Of a stretch of 50,410 nucleotides of DNA, positions 23,355-35,689 are shown in pieces. The stretch is from Parvularia atlantis (taxonomy: Eukaryota > Opisthokonta > Rotosphaerida). The stretch is taken from positions 1-50,410 of the forward strand of contig CALSCO010001240.1 in the NCBI GenBank assembly GCA_943704415.1. Reading direction: 5' to 3'. The notes under the pieces are model-generated. The model saw only the letters and a list, made by a program, of their open reading frames with translations, was not told the origin of the DNA and did no database searches. The position numbers were made by a program, and so were the translations under genes. Positions within the stretch are counted from its first letter, which is position 1, and every line of letters begins with the position of its first letter.

Positions 23355-26300
23355 TCAGACGACGACCATCCGCGGCGCGATCGACATGGCCATGAGCTCC
23401 TGGAAGAGCAGCTTGCAGGCGTACGGGATGTGCACTTGCGAGATCTGGTCGCGCAGGTCAGCACCGCCGGCGGCGACCGTGCACAGCGGCCGCACCTGAG
23501 TCTGGTTTTTGCACCCGCTGCAGTCGAAGCGCCCGTTGCGCAGGTCGGCCGCGGCGATCAGCCCGCACAGGTCGCAGACGTGCACGCGGTACGCGTCTGA
23601 GTTGTCCATCAGGCGCTCCTTGAGGAACTGCGCCGCGCCGTGCGCGATGATGCTGCGCACGAGCGAGCGAGAAAGTCAGGCCGAGCAGCGGCATCGCGCA
23701 GCAGGCCCGCACCAGTCACGCTCCATCTCGCCGAAGCGGAGGCCGCCCTCGCGCGAGCGGCCCTCCATCGGCTGCCGCGTGAGGATCTGCAGCGGGCCAC
23801 GGGCGCTGCGCGCTGCCGTGAGCCGCGCGTCCTCGCGTGCAACCGCGACGCGCACCGCGAGTGGATCTTGTCGTCGACCATGTGCTTGAGGCGCTGGTAG
23901 TACGTCGGGCCGAAGAAGACCTGGGCGTTGAGCTTGCGGCCCGTGTGCCCGTTGTACATGACCTCGAAGCCGCGCTTCTGGTAGCCCGACTCGGCCAGCT
24001 TGTTGGAGATGTCGTCGACCGTGACCGAGCTGAACGCGGTCGCGTCGCCGCTCGTACCCTGGATGGCCGACACCTGTGTGCGCATACGCCGTCAGCGCCG
24101 GCACGGCGGGTGCGCACCACGGCGGCACCTTCGACAGCAGGCACTCAATCAGGTGACCGATCGTCATGCGCGACGGGATGGCGTGCGGGTTGACGATGAT
24201 GTCGGGCGTGAGGCCCTCGGCCGTGAACGGCATGTCCTCCTGCACACGCGCGCGGCATCAGCACGGCCGACCATCGCGCACATCTCGCGCACCGTCCGGT
24301 ACGTCATGCCGCACGTGCCCTTCTGCCCGTGGCGCGACGCAAACTTGTCTGCACGCGCGCACAATCCTCAGCCACACGCACAGTCGCACCGAGGCAGCAC
24401 GAACCGCCAATCTGTGGCACGCGGATCGAGCGCACGCGCGTCTTGACCATCTTGGTGCCCTCGGACGGCTTGACCGAGACCATGACCATGTCGACGATGC
24501 CTTGCTGCGTTCGGCTGAGCTCGGTCGACTTGTCGCGCCGCGTGTACTTGCGGACGGTCTGGCTGTTGTCGATCTCGTCCTGCGGGATGCGCGCCGTCTT
24601 GCCCACGAGAATGTCGCCGCCCGACACTGGCGCGGCCGCCACACGTCAGTGCACGCTGCGAAAACCCGACTGCGCCGTCACACGCACCGCGCGTGCCCGG
24701 CGCCACAAGCCCGTCGTCGTCGAGCTTGTCGTACGTGCCTCTCCGTAGGCCCTTGACGTCCGCGCCGGGCTTCTCGATGATCTCGTTGACGTCGTCCTGG
24801 TTCTGCGGGCGCGCGCAGCGGGTCAGCGATGTGCGCGCCTGCACATGCGTCGCGCGGCGTGCCTTGTGCTTCTCGTCGACCATGTACGAGCGGTAGTAGA
24901 CCGAACGGAAGAGGCCGCGGTCGATCGCCGACTGGTTCATGATCACCGAGTCCTCCTGGTTGTAGCCCGAATAGCACGCGATGGCGACAATGGCTGGCGC
25001 GGCCGCGCGGCACGGTCAGCGCGACACGTGAGGCCCGAGCGCGGCGCGCACCGTTCTGGCCGGCCGGCAGCTCGCGGAACGACATGTACTCGAGCGCACG
25101 CGTCGTGCACAGCGGCTTCTGCGGGTAGTACAGCACGTTGGCCGTCTGCGCAGCGCCGTCATCAATGCGCCATGGAACAGCCACGCACGCGAGCGCACCG
25201 TGTCCATGCGGATGATGTAGTTGGTCGCGTACACGCCCATGGCCTGCTTGCCCATGGCCGACTGGTACGTGTTGCGCGGCGACTGGTTGTGGTGCGGGAA
25301 CGGGATGAGAGACGCGCACACGCCGAGGATCATCGACGGGTGGATCTCGCAGTGCGTGTACGTCTCGGGGTTCTCGAGGTCGCGCACCTCCATCGCGATC
25401 ATCGCCATCTGCGCGCCGCGTCAGCCAACGGCACCCGGCCGAGGCGGCACGCGCACCTCCTCTTCCTCCGTATCGATGTACTCGACCGCGCGCGACGTGA
25501 TCAGCCGCTCCCACTCGCCCTGCACGTCGCCGCCCTGCGCCTGAAGCTCGGCCATTTCGCGGATCTGGCTCCGCCGGAGCACGAGGCGCCGCCGGTTGTC
25601 GGGCGCGTTCTCGACCACAAACAGCGGCCGGCAGATGCGCCCGGCGTCCGACACAACGCGAATCTCCTGCGGTCACGCGCACGCCCATCAGCACCGCAAC
25701 ACAGCCATGTCCGCTGGCCGCACCTGCTCCTGGATGTCCCACACGATCGACATCTCCACGTGCATCGCGTCCGTCCGGCGCACGTTGCGCAGGTTCTCGA
25801 CCATCGCCGCCGGCTGCGCCGTCAGGCCCATCCACGCGCCGTTCAGGAACACCTTGGTGCTGTTCTTGACGTCGGCCGGCGACACGTCTTCGAGGAAGTT
25901 GAGCGCAGCCGAGTCCTCCAGGAAGCTCAGGATCGTCTTCGTGGCCGGGTTCTTGCCGTAGGTGATGTACGACATGAGCGAGAAGTTCTTGACGAGCCCG
26001 CATGCCTGCGCGCCAGCCGGTCAGCCTCGCCCACGTCGCGCGGGTGCCACGGGCGCGCACCTGGCCCTCGGGCGTTTCGGCCGGGCACAGCAGGCCCCAC
26101 GTCGTGTTGTGTAGCTGGCGCGGCTTGGCTAGCTTGCCCGAGCGCTCGATCGGCGTGTTGAGGCGGCGCAGATGCGACAGCGTCGACGCGTACGTGAGCC
26201 GGTTGAGCACCTGCGACACGCCGGCGCGAGCCTGCCTCACGCAGCGTGAGCACTCGTGAGTGCAACCGAGCGCAGCGCGGAAACGCACGTCCATGAACTT

Positions 26301-28136
26301 TTTCCTGTCTTCGGTCCAGTTGCCCGTCGCGATCGCGTACGCGAAGCCGCCGGTGATGATGCTCGGCTGGATTGCCTTGCGCAGGTCAAACTCCTTCTTC
26401 TTGCTCAGCGACTGCAAGCCCGCATGGTAAGACAGCGCGAGTACATGCCAAGCAAGACCCGTGCCTTTTGCAGGTTCGTCTGGATGTTCTTGCGCAGGCG
26501 CTTGAACAGGCCGCGGAAGAGCGACGTGAGCAGCGGCCCAGCGAGGTCGCAGCGCTTCTTGCCGTAGTGGTCGCGATCGTCCTGTGCACAACAACCGTCA
26601 GCCCCCACTACGCACCCGCCCCACCGTGACCGGACGCACCGGTGTGCGCCGGCCGAGCGCAACGAGCATGAGGCGATGTACCATGTAGCCGAGGAAGTAG
26701 GCCTTCTTGGTGTCAAAGTCGGGCCCGATGCCGATGTGCGGTAGCATCTCGCGCTCGAGCACCTCGCGCGCGTGCTGCTTCTGGCGCTCCGAGTCGTGGC
26801 CCATCGTCTCGCCCGTGCGACCGATGAACTTGAGCGCCTCCTGCATGCGCCGGTGAGCACGGCCGCAGCACGCCGCACACAATGTCACGCACCGACTGCG
26901 TCGTGATGTCTTGCGCCTCACGGATGCACGGAATGAGTGCCTCGACCATCTCGTTGTCGTTCTGCCACGCAGCCACGTCAGACCACGCAGTTTCGCAAGC
27001 GGCACACGCGCACGATGTCGTAGCAGACGTAGCGCAGGATCTCGACGTCGGCGATGATGCCGAGCGCGCGGAAAACGATCGCGAGCGGGATCGTCTCGCG
27101 CATGAAGGGCAGCTGCACATGGATCGTCCGCCCGTGCTCGTCGCCACCCGCGATGCGGCTGAGCATGTACACGTACAGAGGCGAGGCCGGGCGCGGCGCC
27201 GTCTCCGCCTGCGAGCGGATTTCCGCCACAAACGCGTACTGCGCGCGGCGTCAACCGGCTGTGCACGCGTACGCGCACGCGCGCCGCAGCGGCGCCCGGC
27301 CGTGCCTTGTGCGGCATGTGCTTGGCAAAGATGTGCACAATGTTGTGCGCCATGCGCTCCTGCGCGATCAGCACCTTCTCGCTCCCGTTGATGATGAAGT
27401 AGCCGCCCTGACACCGCACGCACACACTCAGCTGCCTGGCCAGGTCCGACAGCCGCCGCAGCACGCACCTGGTCGAACGGGCACTCGCCCACGCTCGAGC
27501 TCTCCTGCAGCGTCATGTTGGACAGGTGGCACACGTTGGACCGGAGCATGATCGGGACCTCGCCGATGAACACGCGCTCGTGCACGCGCTCCTCGGTCAC
27601 GGCCTTGCGGCCGACACCGCGCGTCACCGTCTCCTTAATCTTCAGAAACAGGTTGGCGCTGTAGGTCATGCCGCGCAGACGCGCCTCGTTCTGTGCGCCG
27701 ACAGCTCAGGCAAAAAGAAGCACGAGAGGGGCGCAGGCCGCACCGGGTTGAGGATCTTCTGCTCGCTGCCGTTGGCCTCGGTGACCATCGGGCGGCTGAT
27801 AAACATCTGCATGAACTCGATCGCGTAGCGCCGCGGCACGTCGTCCTCCTGGCCGGTGTGCTGCTGCTCGACCTCGATCACCAGCTCCTTGTTGCGCTCG
27901 TGGTGCAGCACGCTCGACATGGTCGAGAGGATGAACCGGTCGAACGAGTCGAGCTGCTGCCGCACCAGCTTCTTCTCGTCGAAGAAGGCCGTCACGACCG
28001 GCCAGCACTCGTCCTGCGTGCGGATGTCGTCTTTTCGCCGCGGCCCCTCTCAGTTAACCACGACGCGCCGGCCGAAATGGCTGCGCGCACCGTCGCCGTA
28101 GTCCAGGTCCATGGCCCCGGCCCGGTCGTCGGCCAT
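23355..28136 (-). CDS. RPB2: DNA-directed RNA polymerase II second-largest subunit
   Basis: This many-exon minus-strand gene starts at ATG 28136 and ends TGA 23357-23355. The N-terminus [17 protein letters not shown] leads to [20 protein letters not shown]. Diagnostic segments in order are: [173 protein letters not shown]; and the anchor zinc ribbon CDLCG...CSGC near the end, finishing [20 protein letters not shown] favours Pol II over the Pol I and Pol III paralogues. The first intron joins best at an AAAAG acceptor giving [12 protein letters not shown]. The gene converges on E2F with 94 bp between stops. It looks complete. Confidence 0.95.
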
Positions 28137-28401
28137 CTCGAGGCCCGGCATGCGGCGGCGGCGGCGGGCGGGCGGCGGCGGCTCGAGACGGGTTCAACGG
28201 GGCGCGCCGGAGCGGCACGAGGCGAAAACAAAAGTGACGTCGCTTTCCGCACCCGCTTTGTACCAGTACACCTCAGCTCATGTTTCACTTTGTCTGTCTC
28301 CCAGCCACGCACTTGTGATGGCTGTGGTGACGGACGCGGTTCGACACGCTGCGCGTGGGCTCATGGTTTTCACATCACGCTGATGGGCGGTGAGGGGAGA
28401 G

Positions 28402-29235
28402 TCATGCCGGCGGGGCGGCGCGCTCAGAGGCGACCTTCTGCAGGAACGCGATCGCGTCGATGACCTGCTGCGCGATCGCGCCGCGCACGACCCAGTTCGG
28501 GATCGACCCTGCAGCACCACTGCATCAGCCGGGTGCGCGGCAGACAAGGCAGAGAGAGGCGCACCGCGCACGTCCATGTGCAGCACAAAGACGAAGCGCG
28601 ACCCGCCCGCGGCCGTGCGCTGGATGATCATGCCGCTCGGGTGGTTATGCGCGCGCACGACGCCCGGCAGCGGCGGGAACAGCACGGGCTCGTCGATCGA
28701 CGCAAAAACGCTGTGCACGGACCCGTCCGGCAGCGTTCGCAGCGCGCGCACGTTCGTCAGCTCGCGCGCCGACACGAGCCCGCCCAGCGCGCCCTTGTGC
28801 ACGTTGTGGTACAGGTGCGTCTTGTAGCCGTCGGCGGTCTGCGGCCCCCACGCGTGCCTGAGCGGTCGATGGTGCGCGCGATCGGCACGCCGCACCTCCC
28901 ACACGACCTTGTCCTCCGTCAGGTCGTGCGCGGGGTCCCACTCCAGCAGGCGCGAGTCGTCCTCAATCGCCTGCGCGGCAGTCGGTACGGCGCACGGGCC
29001 ACGCAAGCGACATGCGGCGCACGCGGATGCATTCGATCGGCGCCATCGCCACCTCGCCCTCGCCCACGAACACGTCCGGCCCGCCGCCCGCCGCCACGCG
29101 CGTCACGCGGATGCGCCGAGCACGGTCCTCACTGAACACGGGCGCGCCCGTCGCCGCACGCTCGTGCGCGAGCACGGCAGTCTCGATCTCGCGCACGCGC
29201 GCGTCGTATGCGGCGCGGTCAACCTCCGCCGGCAT
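28402..29235 (-). CDS. START-domain-like lipid-binding protein
   Basis: Minus-strand exons from ATG 29235 to TGA 28404-28402 give roughly 210-230 residues. Exon 1 (29235-29023) opens MPAEVDRAAYDARVREIE. A 52-nt intron joins ECIR to AIEDDSRLLEWDP. Later text includes TADGYKTHLYHNVHKG, RELTNVRALRTLPDG, NHPSGMIIQRTAAGGSRFVF and VLHMDVRG, and a final intron leads to SIPNWVVRGAIAQQVIDAI. The last two blocks match the end of START domains (a D-x-x-G-x-I-P-x-W-V-V strand, then the long C-terminal helix over the lipid cavity). A second intron, 57 nt and in frame, probably removes the Arg/His-rich stretch after KVVWE. The ligand cannot be inferred. It is small, single-domain and without a visible targeting signal, so probably cytosolic. 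The fold call is moderate. Confidence 0.6.
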
Positions 29236-30040
29236 TGCCGTCTGCTTGCTGGGATTGCGAGCACACCGCTGGATCAGTTGGCTAAGTAACTTTTACATAA
29301 CGCATTCCTCAGCCATCCGCTCGTCTGATGCGCCGCGGCCCATCCGCGGCCGCCGCGGCCGCGGGAGGACGAGATCTGCTGTGGATGGAGCAGATGGGCG
29401 GCGCGGACGGCCCGCCGGATGCGGCGGACGGCACGGATGGACCGCACGCGTCTGGTTGGCGCGCGCGCCGTTTGTTGTCTGGGGCGCAACGTCACGCTGG
29501 ACCGGGCTGCGCCGTCGCGCCGCGCACTGCCCGCGCGCCGTCGCCGTTTTCTTCCTCTGCTGCGCCCCCACTGCTGTGCTCGCCGTCTGCTGCCCGTGCG
29601 GCGCGCACGACGCCGGCCCTCACCCCCCTATTGAAGCCGTGCGCGGCCCATCTCAACCCCGCACGTGCCGCAATTGCGAACGCCGCCGTTCACGTCGCGC
29701 ACGTTGCCGCCGTGTGCGCAGCGCCGTGTTCCCCCCTCCGCTACCGCCACCCCGCACGTCGCGCCGATTCTGACCGTTACGCACAGGAGCCGCGGCGGGA
29801 CCCGGATGGCCCGCGTGTGAATGGCGCGTCGCGTGCTGCCGCCGCCTTCGACAAGTGCGCACGTGCTGACGCATCACGACGACGACACACAGCCCAACCC
29901 CCACCACCAGCCAACGGAGCGACGGCAGATGCAGCAGGGCGCGCAGCAGACGCAGGCAAGTCACGTGACGCGCTTGTTTTGTCCCGGGCCTTGGCGCTGA
30001 CCTCGCGCTCGCTCCTGCTCTGCGCTCTTCGCAGTACGTG
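29236..30040. other. Upstream region of the Pumilio gene, no gene assigned
   Basis: About 800 bp, mostly GC-rich. A plus-strand open stretch of some 237 codons (29328-30041) is Arg/Ala/Pro-rich, without motifs, and I treat it as chance. CGCAG just before 30036, with GCTGAC upstream, looks like a splice acceptor, so a 5' UTR exon of the Pumilio gene may lie here. Sequence near 29283-29305 is locally AT-rich and could hold a promoter for the minus-strand START gene. Confidence 0.4.
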
Positions 30041-33000
30041 ATGCGCAGCCGTGAGTACGACCAGGACGATCCGATGGTGCGTGTCTCACCTTTGTCGCGG
30101 CGCTGTTTCCTGATGCGCGCTCATCAACAGGGACGGTCGAGCTCGGCGCCGCCGCACCTGCGCGACGACGACGATTTGCCCGCTGCCGTGCGCGGCCGCT
30201 GTACGTGTCGGTGCTGCTGTGGCTGACACGAGCGCGGCGACAGTACGCTGCGCCGCCGGGCCGCGGCGCGAGCCACTTCAACGGCACGGGCGCTCGCATG
30301 CCGACGCTCTCGAGCGGGCCGCAGCCCAGCAGCAGCAGCAGCCCGTGGGCGATCTGGAACAACGCGGCCTTCCCCGATGACGCCGCCAAGGCCGCCGCTG
30401 ACCCGGCCGCGAGCTGGGAGGAGAAGCGTGCGTTTGCGTGCTTGCGCCGCCTTCGACCGCTCATGGACGCGCTCTGTGCAGCCAACAAGCCCGACAGCCT
30501 CGAGCGCACGGTCTCGCTCGACGCCGAGCATGGCGGCTCGCGCCTGCTGGGCCGCTGGACCGACAACCGCCCGGCCGTGGTCATGCCGCCGCTGCGCAAG
30601 ATGACGGTGCGGTGCTGCCTTCTGTCCGCTGCTGGGCTGACCCGCTCGCTCGGGTAACAGGACGACTACGCGCACAACTCGTCACCGCTGTATGCGTTTG
30701 GGCTGCAGAACGACGCGCACAACGAGCCGTTCAGCGGGGCGCACCCGTCGGGCAGCCATGGCGCGACGACGATCGGCATAATGCGCACGCTGTCGTCTCC
30801 GGCGACCGCAACGCTCGCGCGCGACGACGGCGGTGCGGCCTCGTCGCTGCCCTGCCTGCCCTCACTGACTGCTCGCCGCTAGTGCCAAGCATCGCCGCGC
30901 CCGTGACGGGCTCGCGGTCGGCCTCGAGTGACCTGCACAAGGACAAGCCATTCTCGCTGTCTGCCTCGGTGCGAATGTTGCAGTGACACATGCGGCCACG
31001 GCTGTCTCACGCGCGGTACAGGCAAACGTGAGCACGGCGCCGTCGCGCGTCGCCACGCCGCCCGTGCACGACGTCGGCAAGTCGGGCGATGGCGGCTTGG
31101 GACGGCCGCGCGTGGTCGACGAGGACGACGCCGTCGCCGCTGCGCTGTCGGGCTTCAACACGCTATCGCTCAACGCGTCCGACGTGGTGCGCTGCCGGGC
31201 GACGTTCGGTGCGCCGGTCTGACGAGCGCTCGCGCAGGACGAATACACGTCGGGGATGCCCGGCAACGACTTTCTGCTGTCTGGACAGTACAACGACGCG
31301 CGGCTTTCGGCGTACCCGTCGCTCGGACCACAGTCGGGCTCGCAGACGCAGTCGCCACAGATGGCGCCGCAGCGCACGCCGCCGACCGGCCCGATGGACG
31401 AGTACGAGTACGAGGCGATGCCGCGGCGGCAGGCGTCGGCGGGCTACGCCGGCTACCCGGTCGGCCGCGGGCCGATGGCGCAGCAGCAGACCGGCTACGA
31501 CTACTATTCGGCACAGGCCGCGCTCTACGCCGCCGTCGGGCCGTACCCGGGCGCGTACGGCGTGCCGATGACGCACGAGCAGTACATGAACAAGCTGGTG
31601 GCGGCCGCGGCGATGGGCGTGTACCCGGGCGGCGGCGCAGGCGGGCGGCAGGGCTACTACCCGCCGATGTGGGACGCCAACGGCACGGATATGTCGCGCG
31701 GTGCGCTGCCGAGCGGCTGCTGAAGGGTCGTGCTGACTGCGCGGCGGCCAGGCATGCCGGGCTCGTACGGCGGCTACCCCATGGGCTACCCGACGCGCGA
31801 GTACATGTACAAGCAGCACATGGCGATGGCCGCGTACGGCATGGGCCCGCCGCCGATGCGCTCCGGCAGCGGGATGAAGCGTGGCGGTACGTGCTTTGTG
31901 CCTTGTGCTGTGCGCGGCTGACGCGTGCGGGTCGCACAGGCTACGGCTCATCGTCCAACTCGTCGCTCTCGCCCAACTCGGCGCCGTCGCCGAACGGGCC
32001 ACGGTCGATGGTGCTGGAGGAGTTCCGCGCCAACAAGAACAAGAAGTACGAGCTGCGGGTGCGTGTAACCTTGCGTATTATGTGTGCTCGTCGCTGACGC
32101 TGCGGCGGCCGCGCAGGACATCACGGGCTACGTTGTCGAGTTCAGCAGCGACCAGCACGGCTCGCGCTTCATCCAGCAGAAGCTCGAGGTGGCTCCGAAT
32201 GACGAGAAGCAGCTAGTGCGTGCTGGCCGCACCTGGAGTGCTTTGCTGATGGTGCATGCCACAGATCTTTGACGAGATCGCGCCGGCCGCGTTGAGCCTG
32301 ATGACGGACGTGTTTGGCAACTACGTGATCCAGAAGTTCCTCGAGCACGGTGCGTCGTTGCGGGGGAAGCGGGAACGGCGTGGGCTGACTGTATGTGTGT
32401 GCCCTTGCGCGCAGGCACCGATGCGCAGCGCGTGGCCCTGGCCGAGAAGATGCACTCGAACGTGCTGACGCTGGCGCTGCAGATGTACGGGTGCCGCGTC
32501 GTGCAGAAGGTGCGGTTCACCCGTGCTCGCGCCTAGCGAGCAGCGCTGACGCCGTGCGTGTGCAGGCGCTGGAGCAGATTGACCCCGAGCAGCAGGCTGC
32601 GCTGGTGCGCGAGCTCGACGGGAACGTGCTGCGGTGCATCAAGGACCAGAACGGCAACCACGTGATTCAAAAGTGCATCGAGCGCGTGCCACCGAACCGG
32701 ATTCAGTTCATCATCGACGCGTTCCACGGCCAAGTGTTCAGCCTCGCGACACACCCGTACGGCTGCCGCGTGATCCAGCGCATCTTTGAGCACTGCGACG
32801 AGGAGCAGACGGTGCGCGGCGCGTTTGTCGCGTGTGCGAGCTTGCTGATCGTTGTGCGCAGCGGCCACTGCTGGACGAGCTGCACAACTTTGTGCCGCAC
32901 CTGGCGCAGGATCAGTACGGCAACTACGTGATCCAGCACATCCTCGAGCACGGCAAGGTGCGCCGCGGCTTGCATTGGCGCACAGCGAGCGACTCACACA

Positions 33001-33478
33001 GCATGGGGCGCAGCCGCGGGACCGCGCGCAGATCATTGCCAAGGTCAAGGGCCAGATCCTGGTCATGTCGCAGCACAAGTTCGCGTCCAACGTGGTCGAG
33101 AAGTGTGTGCACAACGGGACCAAACGCGACCGCATGGTCATGATCGAGGAGGTCATCACGACGCGCGCCGACGGCGTTACGCCGCTGCTGGTGATGATGA
33201 AAGACCAGTTCGCCAACTACGTGATCCAGCGCATGGTCGACGTCGTCGACGGCGACCAGCGCGAGACGCTGATCCAGAAGATCCGCCCGCACCTGGCCAC
33301 GCTGCGCAAGTACACCTACGGCAAGCACATCATCTCCAAGGTGCGTGGCCCGTGCACGCGGGCGAGGGTGGCTGACATGACGTCGCCGCAGGTCGAGCGC
33401 TACATCAGCCAGGGCTACGGCAGCCACCACGGCAGCAACGGCCACCTGCACTCGAGCGAGACGCTGGCGACGGCCTGA
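30041..33478 (+). CDS. PUM: Pumilio/PUF-family RNA-binding protein
   Basis: The N-terminal half ([12 protein letters not shown] onward, spliced) is low-complexity: Ser/Pro/Gly with Tyr-Gly-Met-rich stretches ([18 protein letters not shown]) such as often drive granule assembly. The C-terminal half is an eight-repeat PUF domain from [15 protein letters not shown] to [16 protein letters not shown]. The base-reading positions in repeats 1-8 are SRFIQ, NYVIQ, CRVVQ, NHVIQ, CRVIQ, NYVIQ, SNVVE and NYVIQ, the same specificity residues as animal Pumilio. PUF proteins bind 3' UTRs and repress or localise mRNAs, through CCR4-NOT in animals. At least nine short introns interrupt it, several between PUF repeats. 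The start is provisional because a splice acceptor sits immediately upstream. The stop follows SSETLATA. Confidence 0.92.
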
Positions 33479-33731
33479 GCGCGCCGGGGGACATGTGCAC
33501 CTTTTTTTTTGTACCATCTGTTTCTTTCGCGCGACCGTGCGCCGTGCTGTAACTCTCTGTCCTTTTTCTCTGTGCTTCCTACACACTTCACGTTCCCGTG
33601 TCGCGTCTGTTGCCCATGGCTCATTGCACCCTTCCCCCGCTGAACTTGATCCCTCCCTCCGCGCCACCCGTTGTGTGATCGGATCGCGAGACTGCACGCT
33701 GTTCGGTCTGCCAGCACAAGCACAGCGGGAC
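33479..33731. other. Convergent 3' regions
   Basis: These 253 bp lie between the stop codons of the Pumilio gene (plus) and the secreted protein gene (minus). A T9 run at 33502-33510 and CT-rich stretches to about 33660 contrast with the GC-rich surroundings and are probably 3' UTR or polyadenylation context. No gene is seen. Confidence 0.5.
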
Positions 33732-35462
33732 TCACACCGACGCCATCGCCAGCACGGCCGCGACCGCGCCTGCCAGCGCCACGGCCAGCGCGCCCCACGG
33801 CATCGCCGACGCCGCGGCCCTGCTCGTGTTGCCGCCGCCGTTGCCGCCGTTGTTGTTGCCGCCGGACGACGTCGGCCGGTTGCTCGGGAAGCCGCTCGGC
33901 TGGCCCGACGGCACATCCGACGGCGCCAGCGACGGCGGGAAGGTCGGCACGGCCGTCGTGGGCGTGGGCGGCATGGTCGGAATGAGGTCGGGCGAGCTCG
34001 GCGGGTACGTCTGAAGGCGCGTCAGCCCGTGTGTGTCGATCAGTGCAAACGAGCAGGCGCACCTGGTTGCCCGCGTAGATAAACGCGACGGCGTTGCCCA
34101 GCGTCGTGTAGGCGTTGAGGTAGCCGTTGTATGTCGTCAGGCCCCACTGAATGTTGCTCTGGCGCACCGATCAGCACGCGCGCACGCAGACGCACGAGGG
34201 CGCACGCACCAGATACAGCTCGACCTGGACCTTTTGCGTCGCGGCGTAGTTGATAAAGTCCTGTGCGACGTGCCGTGAGCGACCGTGCGACCTCGCAAGG
34301 GAAGCAAGTCGACGGCACCTGCAGGTTCTGCGGCGCGGCGGTGACGAGCGTCGTCGCGTCGATCTGGATCGTCGTGACCTTGAGCCGCGCGAGGTTGAAG
34401 AGGCTGTTGGTGAACCGGAAGACGGCCTGGGTCGCATTCATGCCTGCGCGTCGGGCTCAGCACAAGTACGGCATGTCTTGTGCGCGCGCACCGTAGTACT
34501 GGATCAGCGACGAGTCCGAGATCCACACGTTGACGTTCTGCACGGCGTTGGCGAACGACACGCCCGGCGTGACCTTCATCTCGGCGAGCGAGTTGAGCTC
34601 GTGGATGACAAAGCCGCGGAACGAGGTCGCGTTGAGCTGGCGCGTCATAATCACGCTCGTGTTGACCAGCGTCCCGTGGAAGTACTGGTAGCCACGCTCG
34701 TAGAACGTGCCGGGCGGGTACGAGATGTTGGCGGCCTGCGTTCGCACCCGTCAGCAGTGCTGAGACTGTCACGGCGCGCGCGCACCTCAACGCGCAGGTT
34801 GCACGTGATGCCGTTCTGCACCGCGTAGCGGCACAGCTCGACGTTCTGGCTGCTGGCGATGAGCACGTCGGTCGCCTGCCGTTGCGGTCAGTGCCGGCGC
34901 GAGAGGACGGTCGGGCACGCACCTGGCTCACAGTGATCGACAGCAGCGCGCCTGCGAGCGCCTTCATCTCGTCGATGATCTGCCGGCGCCGCGCGTCAGC
35001 AGTCGTTGCGGTCGCAGGCAGGCGGTGCACGCACGTAGTAGCCGAACGGCCGCGTGTTGTTGTTGGCGTCGGTGTAGGGGTAGCGGAAGACGTCGCCAAA
35101 GTACGACGGCATGACAAAGTTGAGCGGGACCGGGTTGCCCCAGACGGACCACCACCTGGCGGGGCAGCCGCCGTCAGACGAGAGCACGAGGCACGGGGGG
35201 ACCGGGCGCACGCACTGCGGGACGTAGGAGTAGAACGTGCGGAGCTGGTCCATGGCCTCGGCCGTGTTGGTCAGGAAGAAGGGCGAGACGTAGGCGCGCG
35301 GGTCGAGCACGACGGCACTAGGGCGGATCACGTCGGCGGCATGGCTCGCGTCTGTCGGGCGCGGTGAGGACGTGCTGTGACCGCGCGCACACACGGCGAC
35401 GTACGTGCGAGCAGCAGGGCGCCGATCACGGCCGCGCAAACGAGGCGCTGGGTGTGGGCCAT
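33732..35462 (-). CDS. Orphan secreted or surface-anchored glycoprotein
   Basis: A minus-strand gene with about seven or eight exons. The first exon encodes a classical signal peptide (MAHTQRLVCAAVIGALLLA), spliced to HASHAADVIRPSAVVLDP. The middle is an ectodomain with conserved-looking cysteines (VPQCVRPVPPCLVLSSDGGC, PPACDRNDC, YAVQNGITCNL, LQVPSTCFPC) and many NxS/T sites (ANNNTRPF, AANISYPPG, VNTSVIM, LNATSF). A Pro/Thr/Ser-rich stalk follows (PTMPPTPTTAVPTFPPSLAP), then a GGNNNGGNGGGN linker and a final hydrophobic segment (ALAVALAGAVAAVLAMASV) reaching the stop. A short hydrophobic end with no basic tail suggests a GPI-anchor signal. A C-terminal TM anchor is the alternative. I do not recognise the ectodomain fold. 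It is divergent from the ITPR fragment. Confidence 0.7.
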
Positions 35463-35644
35463 GTTGACGGACGTGCGACGGCAGCAATAGAGGAGGGGAT
35501 GGCCGAGAACTGGTCCCGGCAGCCGCGCGCGCACGGGGCACTTATACGTCGCCGTCAGGCGGACGTGGCTTGTGGAGGCCCTGTCGACGCGCGCACGACG
35601 TGGCCCCGCACACGGGGCGCGCACCGGGTCCCGGATGGCCGAAA

Positions 35645-35662
35645 GGGGGGGGGGGGGGGGGG
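35645..35662. repeat. 18-base G homopolymer
   Basis: Eighteen consecutive G lie 27 bp before the first recognisable exon of the IP3-receptor-like gene, where upstream exons would be expected. Such tracts are common sequencing and assembly break points. Confidence 0.95.
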
Positions 35663-35689
35663 CAACAGAACTTTTTCAGCCTCGCGCAG

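Noticed and set aside
24678-26594. A 638-codon open frame on the minus strand
   Set aside because: It overlaps the RPB2 exons. Only fragments that coincide with RPB2 motifs are conserved, and the remainder is Arg/Ala/Gly-rich translation of introns and shifted exons.
28971-28995. A 25-nt intron in the START-like gene
   Set aside because: An equally frame-correct 52-nt intron (29022-28971) with a typical GTGCGCC donor exists and has normal length for this genome.
29328-30041. A 237-codon plus-strand open frame before the Pumilio gene
   Set aside because: Composition is that of chance GC-rich sequence (Arg, Ala, Pro), with no motif, and it crosses a likely splice acceptor.
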